This document shows positions 25,992 through 35,214 of a stretch of 64,000 nt of DNA, one piece after another. A program made the translations under genes and the position numbers. Each line of letters opens with the position of its first letter. Position 1 is the stretch's first letter. The notes beneath the pieces are model-generated. The model had not been told where the DNA came from. It saw nothing but the letters and a program-made list of their open reading frames with translations, and searched no databases. The DNA is from CAYNSB01 sp964399625 (GTDB lineage Bacteria; Planctomycetota; Phycisphaerae; Phycisphaerales; UBA1924): the NCBI GenBank assembly GCA_964399625.1, contig CAYNSB010000003.1:33460-97459 (forward strand). Direction: 5' to 3'.

Positions 25992-27764
25992 ATGAGCGCC
26001 CCGACCGCACCCAACCCGCCGCCCGGCGCGACCAGGCGGGCCCAGGCGCGCCCGGCGCCCTCGGCCCCGTCGATCACCTCGTTCCTCACCGACGGCTCGC
26101 TCGCCGCGCTGTGCGATGAGCTCTCGGTGCTCACGGGGGTGCGCGTGGCGCTTCTGGAGCCCGGGGGCAAGCGGATCGTCCGCGATCCCAGCGATCCCGC
26201 GCGCCCCTGGCGCATGGAGCAGACGCCGACGATCGAACCCCCGCTCGCCCCGCCCGCGTCGCAGAAGGACGGAGCGCACATCGCGGACCTGGGCGCCCGC
26301 CAGATCATCACCATGTGGGTCGAGGGCACCGTGATCGGCGGGCTGCTGCTCGAGCCCCCCGCGAGCGAGCCGCCGCTCTCGGTCGATGAGCGCGTGCGGG
26401 CGCACCTGCGCGCGATCGCGCAGCTGCTCGCGACCGTCGCGGCGGACTTCTGTCGCCAGGAGCTGGACCTGCGCCATCGCGTGCAGGAGGTGCAGACGCT
26501 CTACCGCCTGAGCTCGATGCTCACGCGCGCCACCACGATGGAGTCCCTCCTGCAGACCTGCCTGGACTCGGCGATCGACGTGCTCGAGCTCGACGCGGGC
26601 TCCATCGTGCTCTTCGAGAGCGACGAGGGCCCCAGCACGCAGACCGAGGTCGATCTGGTGCTCAAGGCGAGCAAGAACCTCTCCAAGGACTGGCTCAACA
26701 ACCCTCTGCCGCTCTCGAAGGACCGTCTCTTCGATCGCCTGGCTCTCAAGGGCGAGGTGGTCATCTCGGACGACCTGTTCGCCGACGATCGCGTGCTCCT
26801 CGAGAAAGAGGTGCGCGAGGAGGGGCTGCGGGCCGCGATCCACGCGGGGCTGGTCTTCCAGGACCGGGCGATCGGCGTCATCCGCCTCTACGACCGGCGT
26901 CCGCGCCAGTTCGGCGACAGCGAGCGGCGACTGGTCAAGTCCATCGCGCACCAGGCGGCCGTCGCTGTCGAGCAGGCACGCCTGCTCAAGCTCCAGGAAC
27001 GCGAGACGCGGATCGAGCGTCAATTGCAGCTCGCGGCGGACGTGCAGCGACGGATGCTCCCGCGCACGCTCCCGCAGGTGCCGCGCCTGTCGGTCGCGGC
27101 GCGGTACGTGCCCTCGTTCGAGCTGGGCGGCGACTTCTACGACTTCATCGAGTTGCCGGGGAACCTGGGCATCGCGATCGGTGATGTGGTGGGCAAGGGC
27201 GTGGCGGCGGCGTTGCTGATGGCGTCGGTGCGCGCCTCCCTGCGCGCCCACGTGCAGGACGTGTACCACATCGACGACGTGCTCGTCCGCGTGAACGCCG
27301 CCCTGTGCCGCGACACCCGCGACAACGAGTTCGCCACGCTGTGGTACGGCGTGATCGATCGCGAGAAGCTCCGCATGACCTACTCGGGCGCGGGGCACGA
27401 CCCGCCGCTCGTCTTCCGTGTTCCGGCCCACCGCCCGCCCACGCCCGCGGACATCGACGAGCTCTCGATCGGCGGCATGGCCGTGGGCATCGACCCCTCG
27501 CAGCGCTACCAGCGCGGCACGTACGACCTGCACCCCGACGACGTCATGCTCCTCTACACCGACGGCGTGACGGACGTGCAGGACTTCGACGGCAAGCGAT
27601 TCGGCAAGGCCAGGCTCCGCCAGGCGGTGCTGGAGCTGCTCGCGCAGGACCGCGAGGCCTCGGCCGCGAAGATCGTGGACCACATCTTCTGGTCCCTGCG
27701 CCAGTACGGCGGCATCCGCGAGAGGCCCGACGATCAGACGGTCGTCGTCGTGCGCGTGAAGTAG
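25992..27764 (+). CDS. GAF-SpoIIE (PP2C-type) Ser/Thr phosphatase
   Basis: A 590-residue cytoplasmic regulator of the RsbU type. An N-terminal domain (~28-150) weakly resembles PocR-like sensory domains (LAALCDELSVLTGVRVALL). A GAF domain follows (~165-325; SSMLTRATTMESLLQ), then a coiled linker (~330-355). The SpoIIE phosphatase (~365-590) carries the metal-binding series GGDFYD, GDVVGKG, GAGHDPP and DGVTD. Such proteins usually dephosphorylate anti-sigma-factor antagonists (STAS proteins); none is encoded nearby. The gene is followed by a strong hairpin. Which signal the GAF domain binds is not visible. Confidence 0.88.
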   Translation: MSAPTAPNPPPGATRRAQARPAPSAPSITSFLTDGSLAALCDELSVLTGVRVALLEPGGKRIVRDPSDPARPWRMEQTPTIEPPLAPPASQKDGAHIADLGARQIITMWVEGTVIGGLLLEPPASEPPLSVDERVRAHLRAIAQLLATVAADFCRQELDLRHRVQEVQTLYRLSSMLTRATTMESLLQTCLDSAIDVLELDAGSIVLFESDEGPSTQTEVDLVLKASKNLSKDWLNNPLPLSKDRLFDRLALKGEVVISDDLFADDRVLLEKEVREEGLRAAIHAGLVFQDRAIGVIRLYDRRPRQFGDSERRLVKSIAHQAAVAVEQARLLKLQERETRIERQLQLAADVQRRMLPRTLPQVPRLSVAARYVPSFELGGDFYDFIELPGNLGIAIGDVVGKGVAAALLMASVRASLRAHVQDVYHIDDVLVRVNAALCRDTRDNEFATLWYGVIDREKLRMTYSGAGHDPPLVFRVPAHRPPTPADIDELSIGGMAVGIDPSQRYQRGTYDLHPDDVMLLYTDGVTDVQDFDGKRFGKARLRQAVLELLAQDREASAAKIVDHIFWSLRQYGGIRERPDDQTVVVVRVK

Positions 27765-27767
27765 GCG

Positions 27768-27807
27768 AAAAACGACGGACGCGGCGTCCACCAGAACGCC
27801 GCGTCCG
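27768..27807 (-). terminator. Intrinsic terminator between convergent genes
   Basis: A perfect 12-bp stem (arms 27776-27787 and 27796-27807) with an 8-nt loop. Read leftward it is followed by TCG and a run of five T, the classic layout for ending the 81-residue gene. Read rightward it lacks a T-run but may still stop transcripts from the phosphatase gene. Confidence 0.8.
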
Positions 27808-27850
27808 CGAACTCATCCGTGAGAAATCTCGGAATCCGTCCCCTGATCGC

Positions 27851-28096
27851 CTACGCGGCCTTGGGGCCGTCTCCGTCGGCCTCCTCCAGCAGGCGTTTGA
27901 GCTTCAGGAAGTTCAGTTCCACGTCGAGCATCGCCTGCTCGACCTGCCACGCGGCGTCCACGCTCTGACGGTCCATCGGCAGCTCCTCGGCGGTCTTGCC
28001 CCGCGAGCGGGCCAGCCCCACCGGGAACGGCAGCACCTCGGGGATGTCGCTCTCGCGCACATCCTCGTCACATCGCACGAGCTTGAGCATGGGCAT
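27851..28096 (-). CDS. Small conserved-looking protein of unknown function
   Basis: An 81-residue protein with a very good ribosome-binding site (GGAAGGAG) and its own intrinsic terminator, both arguing that it is real. It opens MPMLKLVRCDEDV; a second ATG two codons in is an alternative start. The C-terminal third is an amphipathic helix (AMLDVELNFLKLKRLLEEA). No signal peptide, cysteine cluster or known domain is seen. Confidence 0.7.
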   Translation of the reverse strand: MPMLKLVRCDEDVRESDIPEVLPFPVGLARSRGKTAEELPMDRQSVDAAWQVEQAMLDVELNFLKLKRLLEEADGDGPKAA

Positions 28097-28197
28097 GCTC
28101 CTTCCCCGGCCATGGATCGACCAGTGGAAGGACCATCGGAATCACGGGCCCTCGGGGAAAGGCACGGGTTCGCCGCAAACGCGCGCGTGCGATGATC

Positions 28198-28219
28198 GGG
28201 CGTGGCGATCGCTACGCCC
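28198..28219 (-). terminator. Inverted repeat downstream of plsY, possible terminator
   Basis: GGGCGT and ACGCCC flank the self-complementary GCGATCGC, giving a long hairpin about 34 nt after the plsY stop. There is no T-run, so termination is only suggested. Confidence 0.3.
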
Positions 28220-28252
28220 GGCGCAGATTCACACGCGCGGGCGGACGCTGCG

Positions 28253-28966
28253 TTATCCGGGCGTGGACGCCGAGGCCCCGGGAACGGGCGGGACGGCAGG
28301 GCCCGCCGCGGGTCGCCGCCCGATCCGATTCTCCGTGCCCTTCCACACGCGCACGAGGTTCGCGCGGTGCCGCACGACGACGAGTCCGCCGATCACCGAC
28401 GTCGCGATCACGAATGGGGCGACATCGACGCACTGCGCCGAGGCGCGGGCCCACGCCCACACCAGCACGGGGATTGCCGCCGCGGCGACGCAGCTCGCGA
28501 CACTGACCATGCGCGTGATCTTCACCACGACGCACCAGAGCGCGAACGCCGCAAGCGCCGGGAGCGCGAGCACGGGCGCCACGCCCAGCGCCGCCCCAAG
28601 CCCAGTCGCGACGCCCTTGCCACCCTTGAACCCCGCCCAGGGCGTGAACATGTGCCCGAGGATCGCCCCCGCGAGCGTGCCCAGCCACCACCACGCGTCG
28701 GCCGGCGCGATCGGCGCGACGAACACCGACGCGGGCACGAGCCCCTTGGCCAGCCCCGCGCCCAGCACGGGCACAAGCCCCTTAATCACGTCCAGCACGA
28801 AGCACGTCAGCCCGGGCCCGCGCCCCATGACGCGCCACACGTTGGTCGCGCCGATGTTGCCCGAGCCGTGCGCCCGCAGATCGACGCCCCGCGTGCGCGC
28901 GATCAGCAGTCCGAACGGGATCGACCCGCAGATGAACGCGATCGCGATGAACGCCGGCCAGGGCAT
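28253..28966 (-). CDS. plsY: Acyl-phosphate:glycerol-3-phosphate acyltransferase PlsY
   Basis: PlsY makes lysophosphatidate from acyl-phosphate and glycerol-3-phosphate in the inner membrane. The 237-residue protein shows all three PlsY signatures: GSIPFGLL at the start, GSGNIGATNVWRVMG (~residue 37) and GHMFTPWAGFKGGKGVATGLG (~100-120). Multiple hydrophobic helices are present. The C-terminus is slightly long, with a Pro/Ala tail. The ATG at 28966 has TACCCT 5 nt upstream; a longer frame is not needed. Confidence 0.92.
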   Translation of the reverse strand: MPWPAFIAIAFICGSIPFGLLIARTRGVDLRAHGSGNIGATNVWRVMGRGPGLTCFVLDVIKGLVPVLGAGLAKGLVPASVFVAPIAPADAWWWLGTLAGAILGHMFTPWAGFKGGKGVATGLGAALGVAPVLALPALAAFALWCVVVKITRMVSVASCVAAAAIPVLVWAWARASAQCVDVAPFVIATSVIGGLVVVRHRANLVRVWKGTENRIGRRPAAGPAVPPVPGASASTPG

Positions 28967-28971
28967 GGGCA

Positions 28972-28977
28972 AGGGTA
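28972..28977 (-). promoter_or_regulatory. -10 element TACCCT, leaderless arrangement (plsY)
   Basis: CTCTACCCT ends 5 nt before the plsY ATG; there is no ribosome-binding site between. Confidence 0.5.
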
Positions 28978-29000
28978 GAGGCCCGGGCGCAGCAGATGCG

Positions 29001-30203
29001 CTATGGGCATCCTGCTCGGAAACGGGCGAGGAAGCACGAGAGATCGAGGGCGTTGAGCGTCGGCGGCAGCGAGCTTGAATCGCAGTTGGCGTACGGGTCG
29101 CCGTCAAGGAACGCGCGGATGAAGCAGACGAAGTCCCCCGCGGAGAGGATCGGCGGCTGCGTGCTCTCGTCGCAGTTCGCGTAGCACACGGGGCGGGACC
29201 ACAGCACCGCCTCGGAGCGATTGGTGTGCGCGCTGAGCGCGTAGCCCGCGACGAGGACGCGCGTCCCGTCGCTCCACACGCCCTGCGCAAAGGACATCGC
29301 GTACCCGCTGGGGAGCATCGCGTGCAGATCGACCCACGTCGTGGACGACCCGTTCCACAGGCTCGCGTGCGGCCCGCCCGAAACGCCCACGTATCCCACC
29401 TGCCAGCCCTCGCCCGTCGCGAACGCCTCCGCGTCGTTGAAGCCCGCGGGCGTCAGGTCCACGAACGAGGCGGCCGAGCCCCACCACATCGCGGCGTGCC
29501 GCTCACCCGGGCGCGAGACGTACCCGACCTGGCACGCGCCCGCAACGTCCAGCGCCAGCGCATCGCCGGACCAGGACCCCGGCGTCAGGTCGACCCACGA
29601 CGCCGCCGAGCCGGCCCACAGCGAGGCGTGCGTCCGACCCGCGATCTTCGCGTACCCGGCCTGGAGCCCGCCATCAACGCCCGTCGCGTTGGACGACGAG
29701 GCCCCGGCGGGGTGGAGATCGATCCACGACGTCGGCGAGCCGCGCCAAAGGCTTGCGTGGCTCGATCCCTCGACGCTGGCGTGCCCTACCTGCGACGCGC
29801 CATCCGTGCCGAAGCAGATCGAGGACGATGCGCCGGGCGGATGCAGATCGATCCACGATTCGCGCGACCCGCGCCACATCGAGGCGTGTTCGCTGCCGCC
29901 CATGGAGGCAACGCCAACCTGGACTCCGGGCGCAGCGCCCGTGGCGTACGAGTAGGTCGCGTCCGTCGGCGACAGATCGACCCAGGTCTGGGGCGTTCCG
30001 GACCAGGTGCCCGCACGGCTCGCGAGAGTTGTGTCCGCGGCCCAGCCCGCCTGCAGCCCCGCGCGCACATCCAGCGCGCCCGACGCGGGCGAAGCCGGAG
30101 GGGAGAGCATCGTGACCCGCCACTGGGCCCGAGCCTGGCTCGTCGCGTTCGCGAGCGCGCACAGAGCCAGGGTCCAAATCGCGACGCATGCGGGGCGACC
30201 CAT
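29001..30203 (-). CDS. Secreted HAF-like repeat protein with GC-type dockerin
   Basis: A 400-residue exported protein. After the signal peptide come six or seven degenerate ~46-residue units with the pattern QVGYA...HAS[LM]W.GS...W[VI]DL.P, resembling extracellular 'HAF' repeats and likely forming beta-blades. The C-terminus (~335-400) has two GC-type dockerin units (CYANCDES... and YANCDSSS...), which in this phylum mark surface or complex-associated proteins. The first unit has CFIRAFLDG instead of the usual CFLxxFRAG, so it is somewhat degenerate. TACCCT lies 5 nt before the ATG. Confidence 0.8.
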   Translation of the reverse strand: MGRPACVAIWTLALCALANATSQARAQWRVTMLSPPASPASGALDVRAGLQAGWAADTTLASRAGTWSGTPQTWVDLSPTDATYSYATGAAPGVQVGVASMGGSEHASMWRGSRESWIDLHPPGASSSICFGTDGASQVGHASVEGSSHASLWRGSPTSWIDLHPAGASSSNATGVDGGLQAGYAKIAGRTHASLWAGSAASWVDLTPGSWSGDALALDVAGACQVGYVSRPGERHAAMWWGSAASFVDLTPAGFNDAEAFATGEGWQVGYVGVSGGPHASLWNGSSTTWVDLHAMLPSGYAMSFAQGVWSDGTRVLVAGYALSAHTNRSEAVLWSRPVCYANCDESTQPPILSAGDFVCFIRAFLDGDPYANCDSSSLPPTLNALDLSCFLARFRAGCP

Positions 30204-30208
30204 GCCTG

Positions 30209-30214
30209 AGGGTA
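30209..30214 (-). promoter_or_regulatory. -10 element TACCCT, leaderless arrangement (HAF-repeat dockerin gene)
   Basis: CGCTACCCT ends 5 nt before the ATG and matches the element before the CMD-family gene over nine bases. Confidence 0.5.
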
Positions 30215-30245
30215 GCGAACCGTGCCCGCCGCCGATCCGCCGGCA

Positions 30246-30920
30246 TCAGACGCTCGGAAACTTGTGCCTCAGCACCGCGATCAACTGCTCCCACACCTGC
30301 GGCTCGCCCTGGCTCGCGTCGATCTTGCGATAGGTGTCCGGATAGGCCCGCACCTGGCTCAGGTATCCCTCGCGGACCTTGCGGTGGAACTCGCTCCCGC
30401 GGGACTCGATGCGATCGAGCGTGCCGGCCCGCGCCGCCGACGAGAGCAGGGGGTTGATCCGTGCCGCGGCGGTCTGCTCGTCCACATCGAAGATGAGCGT
30501 CAGGTCGGGCATCACGCCGCACAGCGCCGCGCGGGCGACGGCCATGATGTCCTCCTGCGGGATGCCCCCCGCGGTGCCCTGGTAGGCGAGCGTGGAGGCA
30601 AGGAAGCGGTCGGCGATGACGATCTTCTTCGCGGCCAGCGCGGGGCGGACCTCCTGCTCGACGAGCTGGGCCCGCGAGGCCATGTACAGGAGCATCTCGC
30701 AGCGGAGGGTCATCTCCGCCTTGGTGTGGAGGAGGACCTGGCGGATCTGCTCGCCGATCGCGGTGCCGCCGGGCTCGCGCACCTCGCAGACGGAGAGCCC
30801 CGCCTCCTGGCACGTGCGCACGAAGCGACGCAGCTGGGTGGATTTCCCAGACCCATCGGGCCCCTCGAAGACGAGGAAGCGACCCGCGAGCGTTCGGAGC
30901 CAGGATCGATCATCGCGCAC
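30246..30920 (-). CDS. tmk: Thymidylate kinase
   Basis: TMK phosphorylates dTMP to dTDP. The P-loop is FEGPDGSGKSTQ (~residue 18). The DR[FY] motif is present (ADRFLASTLAYQG) and VREPGGTAIGE matches the family's substrate-binding segment. I prefer the GTG at 30920 (224 residues): it puts the P-loop at the usual distance from the N-terminus and has TACACT 6 nt upstream. An ATG at 30968 would add 16 basic residues. Confidence 0.92.
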   Translation of the reverse strand: MRDDRSWLRTLAGRFLVFEGPDGSGKSTQLRRFVRTCQEAGLSVCEVREPGGTAIGEQIRQVLLHTKAEMTLRCEMLLYMASRAQLVEQEVRPALAAKKIVIADRFLASTLAYQGTAGGIPQEDIMAVARAALCGVMPDLTLIFDVDEQTAAARINPLLSSAARAGTLDRIESRGSEFHRKVREGYLSQVRAYPDTYRKIDASQGEPQVWEQLIAVLRHKFPSV

Positions 30921-30926
30921 GGGCCC

Positions 30927-30932
30927 AGTGTA
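30927..30932 (-). promoter_or_regulatory. -10 element TACACT, leaderless arrangement (tmk)
   Basis: CGCTACACT ends 6 nt before the GTG. If it is the promoter, the upstream ATG at 30968 would not be transcribed. Confidence 0.5.
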
Positions 30933-30995
30933 GCGGGACACGCGCCCGCGTCGACCCGCGTTGAACACATGTTCACAGCGCGGCGAACGCGCGGG

Positions 30996-33185
30996 CTACT
31001 TCACCGCGTCGCCCACGCGCCGCAGGCGCGACGCCCACGGTTCGCCGCCCATCGCGGGGTCGATCGACGTGAGCCGGCGCAGGTGGGCGCGGATGGGTCC
31101 GGACCGATCGCCCGCGCCGTTCTGCTTCTGCAGCGTCTCGAGCATCAGCGTCCACGCGTGCCAGAACGCCTCGGGTCGCGACGCGGGGTGCGCAGAGTCC
31201 GTGGGCGCGTCGGTGTGCTCGGCGGCGCTCTTGAGCAGCGCGAACGCCTCCGCGTCCTTGCCCGCGAGCAGCTTCGAGCGGGCGAGCCCCAGCTCCAGCC
31301 CGGGCACGCCGCCCGGCACGATCGCCTTGTGATCCAGCAATTCGGCGTAGAGCGGCGCGGCGCCGGAGTCGCCCGCGTCCAGCAGAGCCTCCGCCGCGTC
31401 GAAGCGGAACCGGTCCGCCAGCTTTGAGGCGTGCTCCCGCGCCCAGTCCGCCGCGCGCCGCGCCTCGACCGCCAGGCGCTCCACCGCGAGCGTGCGCAGC
31501 TCGGCGTCGCGCCCCTGGGTGCGCAGGTCGCGGGCCTGGGTCCGCCAGCGGTCGATCAAGGCCAGCTGCAGGCGCTCGCCCAGCGTGCGCACGTCATCGC
31601 CCGAGAGCGGCTTGGGCGGCTGCGCGGGGATCTCGCGCACGATGGCGATCGCGGCGCGGAGCTCGTCGTCGTCGATCGAGCCCAGCCCGGCCTCCGCCAG
31701 GCGAGCCCGCTCGAACCGCCAGGCGTTGATGTCGGGCAGCGCGGGGAACGATTCGGTCGCGAGCAGGAGCGCCCGGCGGTACGCGCGCGAGCCGCCCTCG
31801 CGCGTCGCGCCGACGTCCGACGAGGCGAGCGCCCGCGCGTGCAGCAGCGCCGCGGATAAGGCCTCGAGCGCGCGAGGGTGGTCGGGGAACCGCTCGGCGA
31901 GCGACATCAGCGTGCCCACGCCCTCCAGGCGCGAGGCGTCGTCGGCCTGGGACTTTCCCTTGGGCGGCTGCAGCAGCATCACGCAGCGCTCCCAGAGCGC
32001 ATCGGCGGCGTACGCGCCCGCATCGGGGTCGTCGGCGAGGCGCTGGAACTCGGACAGCGCCAACTCACGGCGCGCGGGGTCGCGGGCGGCGATCACCGCG
32101 CGGGCCAGCGCGACCATGGGCGGCGATCGCAGCGTTGATCCCTGCGGCAGTTCCAGGGCCGCGAGCTTCTCGAACACCAGCGGCGCCAGCGAGTCCCCAC
32201 GCACCGTGAGGTCCGTGCGCGCCAGCAGCGCGTGCTGGAGCGCGCAGGCACGGGCGAGCATCTCCGGGCGCGCCTCGCGCGCACCACGCTCCCAAAGGGC
32301 GCTAGTCGCGGCGTCGGTGATGAGCACCGCCGCCAGCGCGTCCACGCGGGCCTGGGCATCGAGGAAGGGCTTCTGCGACAGCGCCTTCTCGCTCTGCTCG
32401 AGCACGGCGTCGAGGCGGTCCTGCGCCGCGCCGATGTGGATCAGGGCCTGCCACGCCTCGACCTTCACCGACGCAGGCACCCCCGTCGCCTCGGGCGAGG
32501 CGAGCACCCACCCCGCCTCCTCCGCGGCGGCGGACACGTCCGGCGGTGAGCGCAGCAGCAGCGCCGCGGCGAGCGTCGCGCGCCGCGCCCCCTCGGCGCT
32601 GGGGCTCACCAGCGTCATCCGCGCGATGCGATCGCCCGCCGCCTGCGCCCGCGACGCTCCCTCCCCGCTCCGAGCGAGCAGCACCTCAGCGCGCGCGCGG
32701 AAGAAGGGGATGCGCACCGTCGCGAGTTGCTCGGCGGCGCTCGCCCCGGGCTGGTCCGAGCCCGCACCACCCAGGCGCGCCAGCAGCGCGTCGGCGAGCG
32801 TGGCGGCACGCGCGAGCAGCCCCTCGGCCTCGCCCGCGGACTGGCGCGCCAGTTGGCGCTGCGTCGGTGTGGGGAGGCCGAAGAGCAGCGCCGAGTCCGC
32901 GCCGTCCCGCGAAAGGCGGTCCATCAGGGCCGCGCCCTGCGCCGCGAGCAGATCGGGCAGCGACGCCTCGCCCTCGGGCACCTGCGCGATGAGCTGGCGA
33001 CGGAGCTCGATCGCGCGGTCCGCGCTCTGCTCGCGCTCGCGGAGCGGTGCTGCGGCGTCCGCGGCCCGGCGCTCCGCCGCGGAGAGCTCGGCGCGAACGG
33101 ACTCGCCCCGATCCTGCGCGACCGCGACCCCCGCGATGGCGAGCGCGGCGACGACGGCGAATCTGGCGTGTGAGTGCGGGATCAT
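30996..33185 (-). CDS. Secreted helical-repeat protein, partner of vWA/DoxX genes
   Basis: A 729-residue exported protein (signal peptide ARFAVVAALAIAGVAVAQ) that is almost entirely Ala/Leu/Arg-rich helix, with TPR-like spacing but no crisp consensus. Its ATG overlaps the stop of the vWA gene as ATGA. It is the last gene of a DoxX-vWA-helical unit, suggesting an envelope complex. No catalytic motif was recognised. Confidence 0.7.
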   Translation of the reverse strand: MIPHSHARFAVVAALAIAGVAVAQDRGESVRAELSAAERRAADAAAPLREREQSADRAIELRRQLIAQVPEGEASLPDLLAAQGAALMDRLSRDGADSALLFGLPTPTQRQLARQSAGEAEGLLARAATLADALLARLGGAGSDQPGASAAEQLATVRIPFFRARAEVLLARSGEGASRAQAAGDRIARMTLVSPSAEGARRATLAAALLLRSPPDVSAAAEEAGWVLASPEATGVPASVKVEAWQALIHIGAAQDRLDAVLEQSEKALSQKPFLDAQARVDALAAVLITDAATSALWERGAREARPEMLARACALQHALLARTDLTVRGDSLAPLVFEKLAALELPQGSTLRSPPMVALARAVIAARDPARRELALSEFQRLADDPDAGAYAADALWERCVMLLQPPKGKSQADDASRLEGVGTLMSLAERFPDHPRALEALSAALLHARALASSDVGATREGGSRAYRRALLLATESFPALPDINAWRFERARLAEAGLGSIDDDELRAAIAIVREIPAQPPKPLSGDDVRTLGERLQLALIDRWRTQARDLRTQGRDAELRTLAVERLAVEARRAADWAREHASKLADRFRFDAAEALLDAGDSGAAPLYAELLDHKAIVPGGVPGLELGLARSKLLAGKDAEAFALLKSAAEHTDAPTDSAHPASRPEAFWHAWTLMLETLQKQNGAGDRSGPIRAHLRRLTSIDPAMGGEPWASRLRRVGDAVK

Positions 33186-34291
33186 CGCGAGGTCAGCGCC
33201 TCCAGCGGGAGCACGCGGTAGCTGCCCGCGCCGTCGCCGTGCTCGCTGCCGATCGCCTGCATCGTGCCCGTCGGGTCTTCCTCAAGGAACTGGATCGCCT
33301 TGATGACCACGCGCCGCTGCCCGCGCGAGTCCCTGGGGTTCAGGCGATCGAGCTCCGCGAGGATCTCGCGCGTGCCCCGACCCCACACGCCACCCTCGGC
33401 TCCCGCGCCGTCGCTGCCCCCGGAGCGCCGGATGGAGCGCGAGAGGAGAAAGACCGCGTCGCACGGGAACGCGAGCCCCCGACGCACGCCGTCGAGCGGG
33501 TTGGAGCGCCCCGTCGGGCGGATGTTCGCGAGCCAGTTGCGGAGGGCGGCCTTGTTGGCCGGGGTCGCGGCGACCATGCTCGTGCCCGGGTCGCGTCCGC
33601 TGGGGCTGAAGACGTCCACGAGCGGGCCCCGCGTGTCCGAGCGATCGCGGAAGAGGACCACCGCGAACTTCTGCCCCGTGCCCAATCGGCTCACGGAGCG
33701 GTTGAGCTCCTCGAAGACGAACCGCAGGCTCGAGACCATCGCGCCCGAGGCGTCCACCACGTACACGACGCTCGCCGCCCGCTTGGCGCCCATGCCCGCG
33801 AACGTCGCGCCCAATCCCGCCTCTTCCGTGCGCTTGAGCGACTCGAGCGCGCCCGCGGGGCTCGCGTTCCAATCCCCGGCGCTGGAGCGCAGCACCGGCG
33901 CCGCGGCGAGCGTGGGCGTTGTGAATCCCTGGAGCCGGGGCAGCGCCTGCTCCACGGGCGCCGGCGCGATCGCGGGGGCGTTGGCCGCGGGGTCCTTGGA
34001 GGGCGCGGGCGCCATGGGGTTGGGCATGTCGATGCGGATCTCGGTTCGGCTGTAGCCCCCGGGTCGCGAACGCCCCAGCGACAGCCCCGACAAGATGATC
34101 AACGCCGCGATCCCCACGTGCGCGCCGATGGAGACCGACACGGGCAGCCCGAAGCGCGCGAACCACCCGGCGACGAGCGCACGCCGAAGGCGCGCCCAGA
34201 TCGAGGGGCGAGGAGCGAGGGCGCCGATCGCGCCGGTCGTGGGGACGTTGGTGTAGGGCATCGGGTACTCGGGCTCAGTCCAGGTCATCAT
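33182..34291 (-). CDS. Membrane-anchored von Willebrand factor A domain protein
   Basis: A 369-residue protein. A short cytoplasmic N-terminus leads to one membrane segment (~50-70, VSVSIGAHVGIAALIILSG), a Pro/Ala-rich stalk and a C-terminal vWA-like domain (~165-345). The MIDAS-like motif is DASGAM (VVYVVDASGAMVSS): D-x-S is kept but the second Ser is replaced by Ala. The gene overlaps DoxX upstream (17 nt) and the helical-repeat gene downstream (ATGA). The start could also be the ATG at 34261. Role unknown, perhaps envelope complex assembly. Confidence 0.75.
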   Translation of the reverse strand: MMTWTEPEYPMPYTNVPTTGAIGALAPRPSIWARLRRALVAGWFARFGLPVSVSIGAHVGIAALIILSGLSLGRSRPGGYSRTEIRIDMPNPMAPAPSKDPAANAPAIAPAPVEQALPRLQGFTTPTLAAAPVLRSSAGDWNASPAGALESLKRTEEAGLGATFAGMGAKRAASVVYVVDASGAMVSSLRFVFEELNRSVSRLGTGQKFAVVLFRDRSDTRGPLVDVFSPSGRDPGTSMVAATPANKAALRNWLANIRPTGRSNPLDGVRRGLAFPCDAVFLLSRSIRRSGGSDGAGAEGGVWGRGTREILAELDRLNPRDSRGQRRVVIKAIQFLEEDPTGTMQAIGSEHGDGAGSYRVLPLEALTSR

Positions 34292-35168
34292 CGTCCCGAC
34301 GCCCCAGAACCATGTGATCGAGCCCCAGCCTTCCCGAGCCGAGCGTGACGAGTGCGAGGGCCATGACGAACAGGCAGGCCTGCATCCACAGCATCTGCCA
34401 CGCCACCCCGTCGTTCCAGGCGTGCGCAGGGATGAACCCCAGCCTTCCCGTGCCGGACTGGATCGCCGGCCCGAAGACCGTCAGCCACGCCGCGACGAGC
34501 ATGACGAACGCGAGCCCCAGCGCGCTCAGACGCGTGAACAGCCCCAGCAGCACGCACGCGCCGCCGACGAGCTCCGTGATCGCCGCGAGCCACGCGAAGC
34601 GCACGGGCCAGGCGCCCCCGCCCAGAGCGCTGGGCCAGAGACGCATCGGCGTGACGCCCTTCTCATTGGGCACGGGGTGGGAAGCGTGGTGCAACGCCAG
34701 CGCCACCTGGTACACGCTGAGCACCTTGACGGGCTCGGGGAAATCGGCCGCGGTGTACACGCGCTCTGGGGCGGCGGGCGTGCCCTGGGCCGCGGGCTCG
34801 AGGTTGCCCAGCACATCGAGCAGCACGCGCGGCTTGTCTATTGGCTTGTCTGCGGGCTTGTCCGCGGGTTTCTCGAGCGGCTTGGTGGGGGCCGGGCCGG
34901 TCTTCGGAGACGTCACAGGCTCGCTGGGGGCGGGGGGAGCGCTCGGCGAGGTGGCCGGAGGCGTCGCCTTGTCCTTGGCGGGCGGGGCGGGCGTCGCCGA
35001 CTTGGGCGTGATCGCGCCCATGTTCGCGAGGATGGCCGCGTCGGCTCCCTGGGCGGTGAAGCTGTCGCCGATCTTGATCGCGCCCGCCCACACGAAGATC
35101 GCGCCGGTGACGATCCGCAGGAGCAGAGGTGCGGCGTTGAGCCCGATCCGTTGGCGCAGCGTGAGCAT
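34275..35168 (-). CDS. DoxX-family membrane protein with Pro/Lys-rich extracytoplasmic insert
   Basis: A 297-residue DoxX/SURF4-type four-helix membrane protein. Helix 1 (LRIVTGAIFVWAGAIKI) is separated from helix 2 by a long insert of about 130 residues with a KPxDKPxDKP-like repeat. Helices 2-4 show the family pattern (ITELVGGACVLLGLFTRLSALGLA). The C-terminus is Asp/Arg-rich (RRDDDDLD). The start at 35168 was chosen because the first helix follows directly. TAGAAT lies 46 nt upstream. Confidence 0.78.
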   Translation of the reverse strand: MLTLRQRIGLNAAPLLLRIVTGAIFVWAGAIKIGDSFTAQGADAAILANMGAITPKSATPAPPAKDKATPPATSPSAPPAPSEPVTSPKTGPAPTKPLEKPADKPADKPIDKPRVLLDVLGNLEPAAQGTPAAPERVYTAADFPEPVKVLSVYQVALALHHASHPVPNEKGVTPMRLWPSALGGGAWPVRFAWLAAITELVGGACVLLGLFTRLSALGLAFVMLVAAWLTVFGPAIQSGTGRLGFIPAHAWNDGVAWQMLWMQACLFVMALALVTLGSGRLGLDHMVLGRRDDDDLD

Positions 35169-35214
35169 CGCGTGTGGTCCTGTTCGCCGCGAGTCCGTCC
35201 GCGGCACGCACAGG

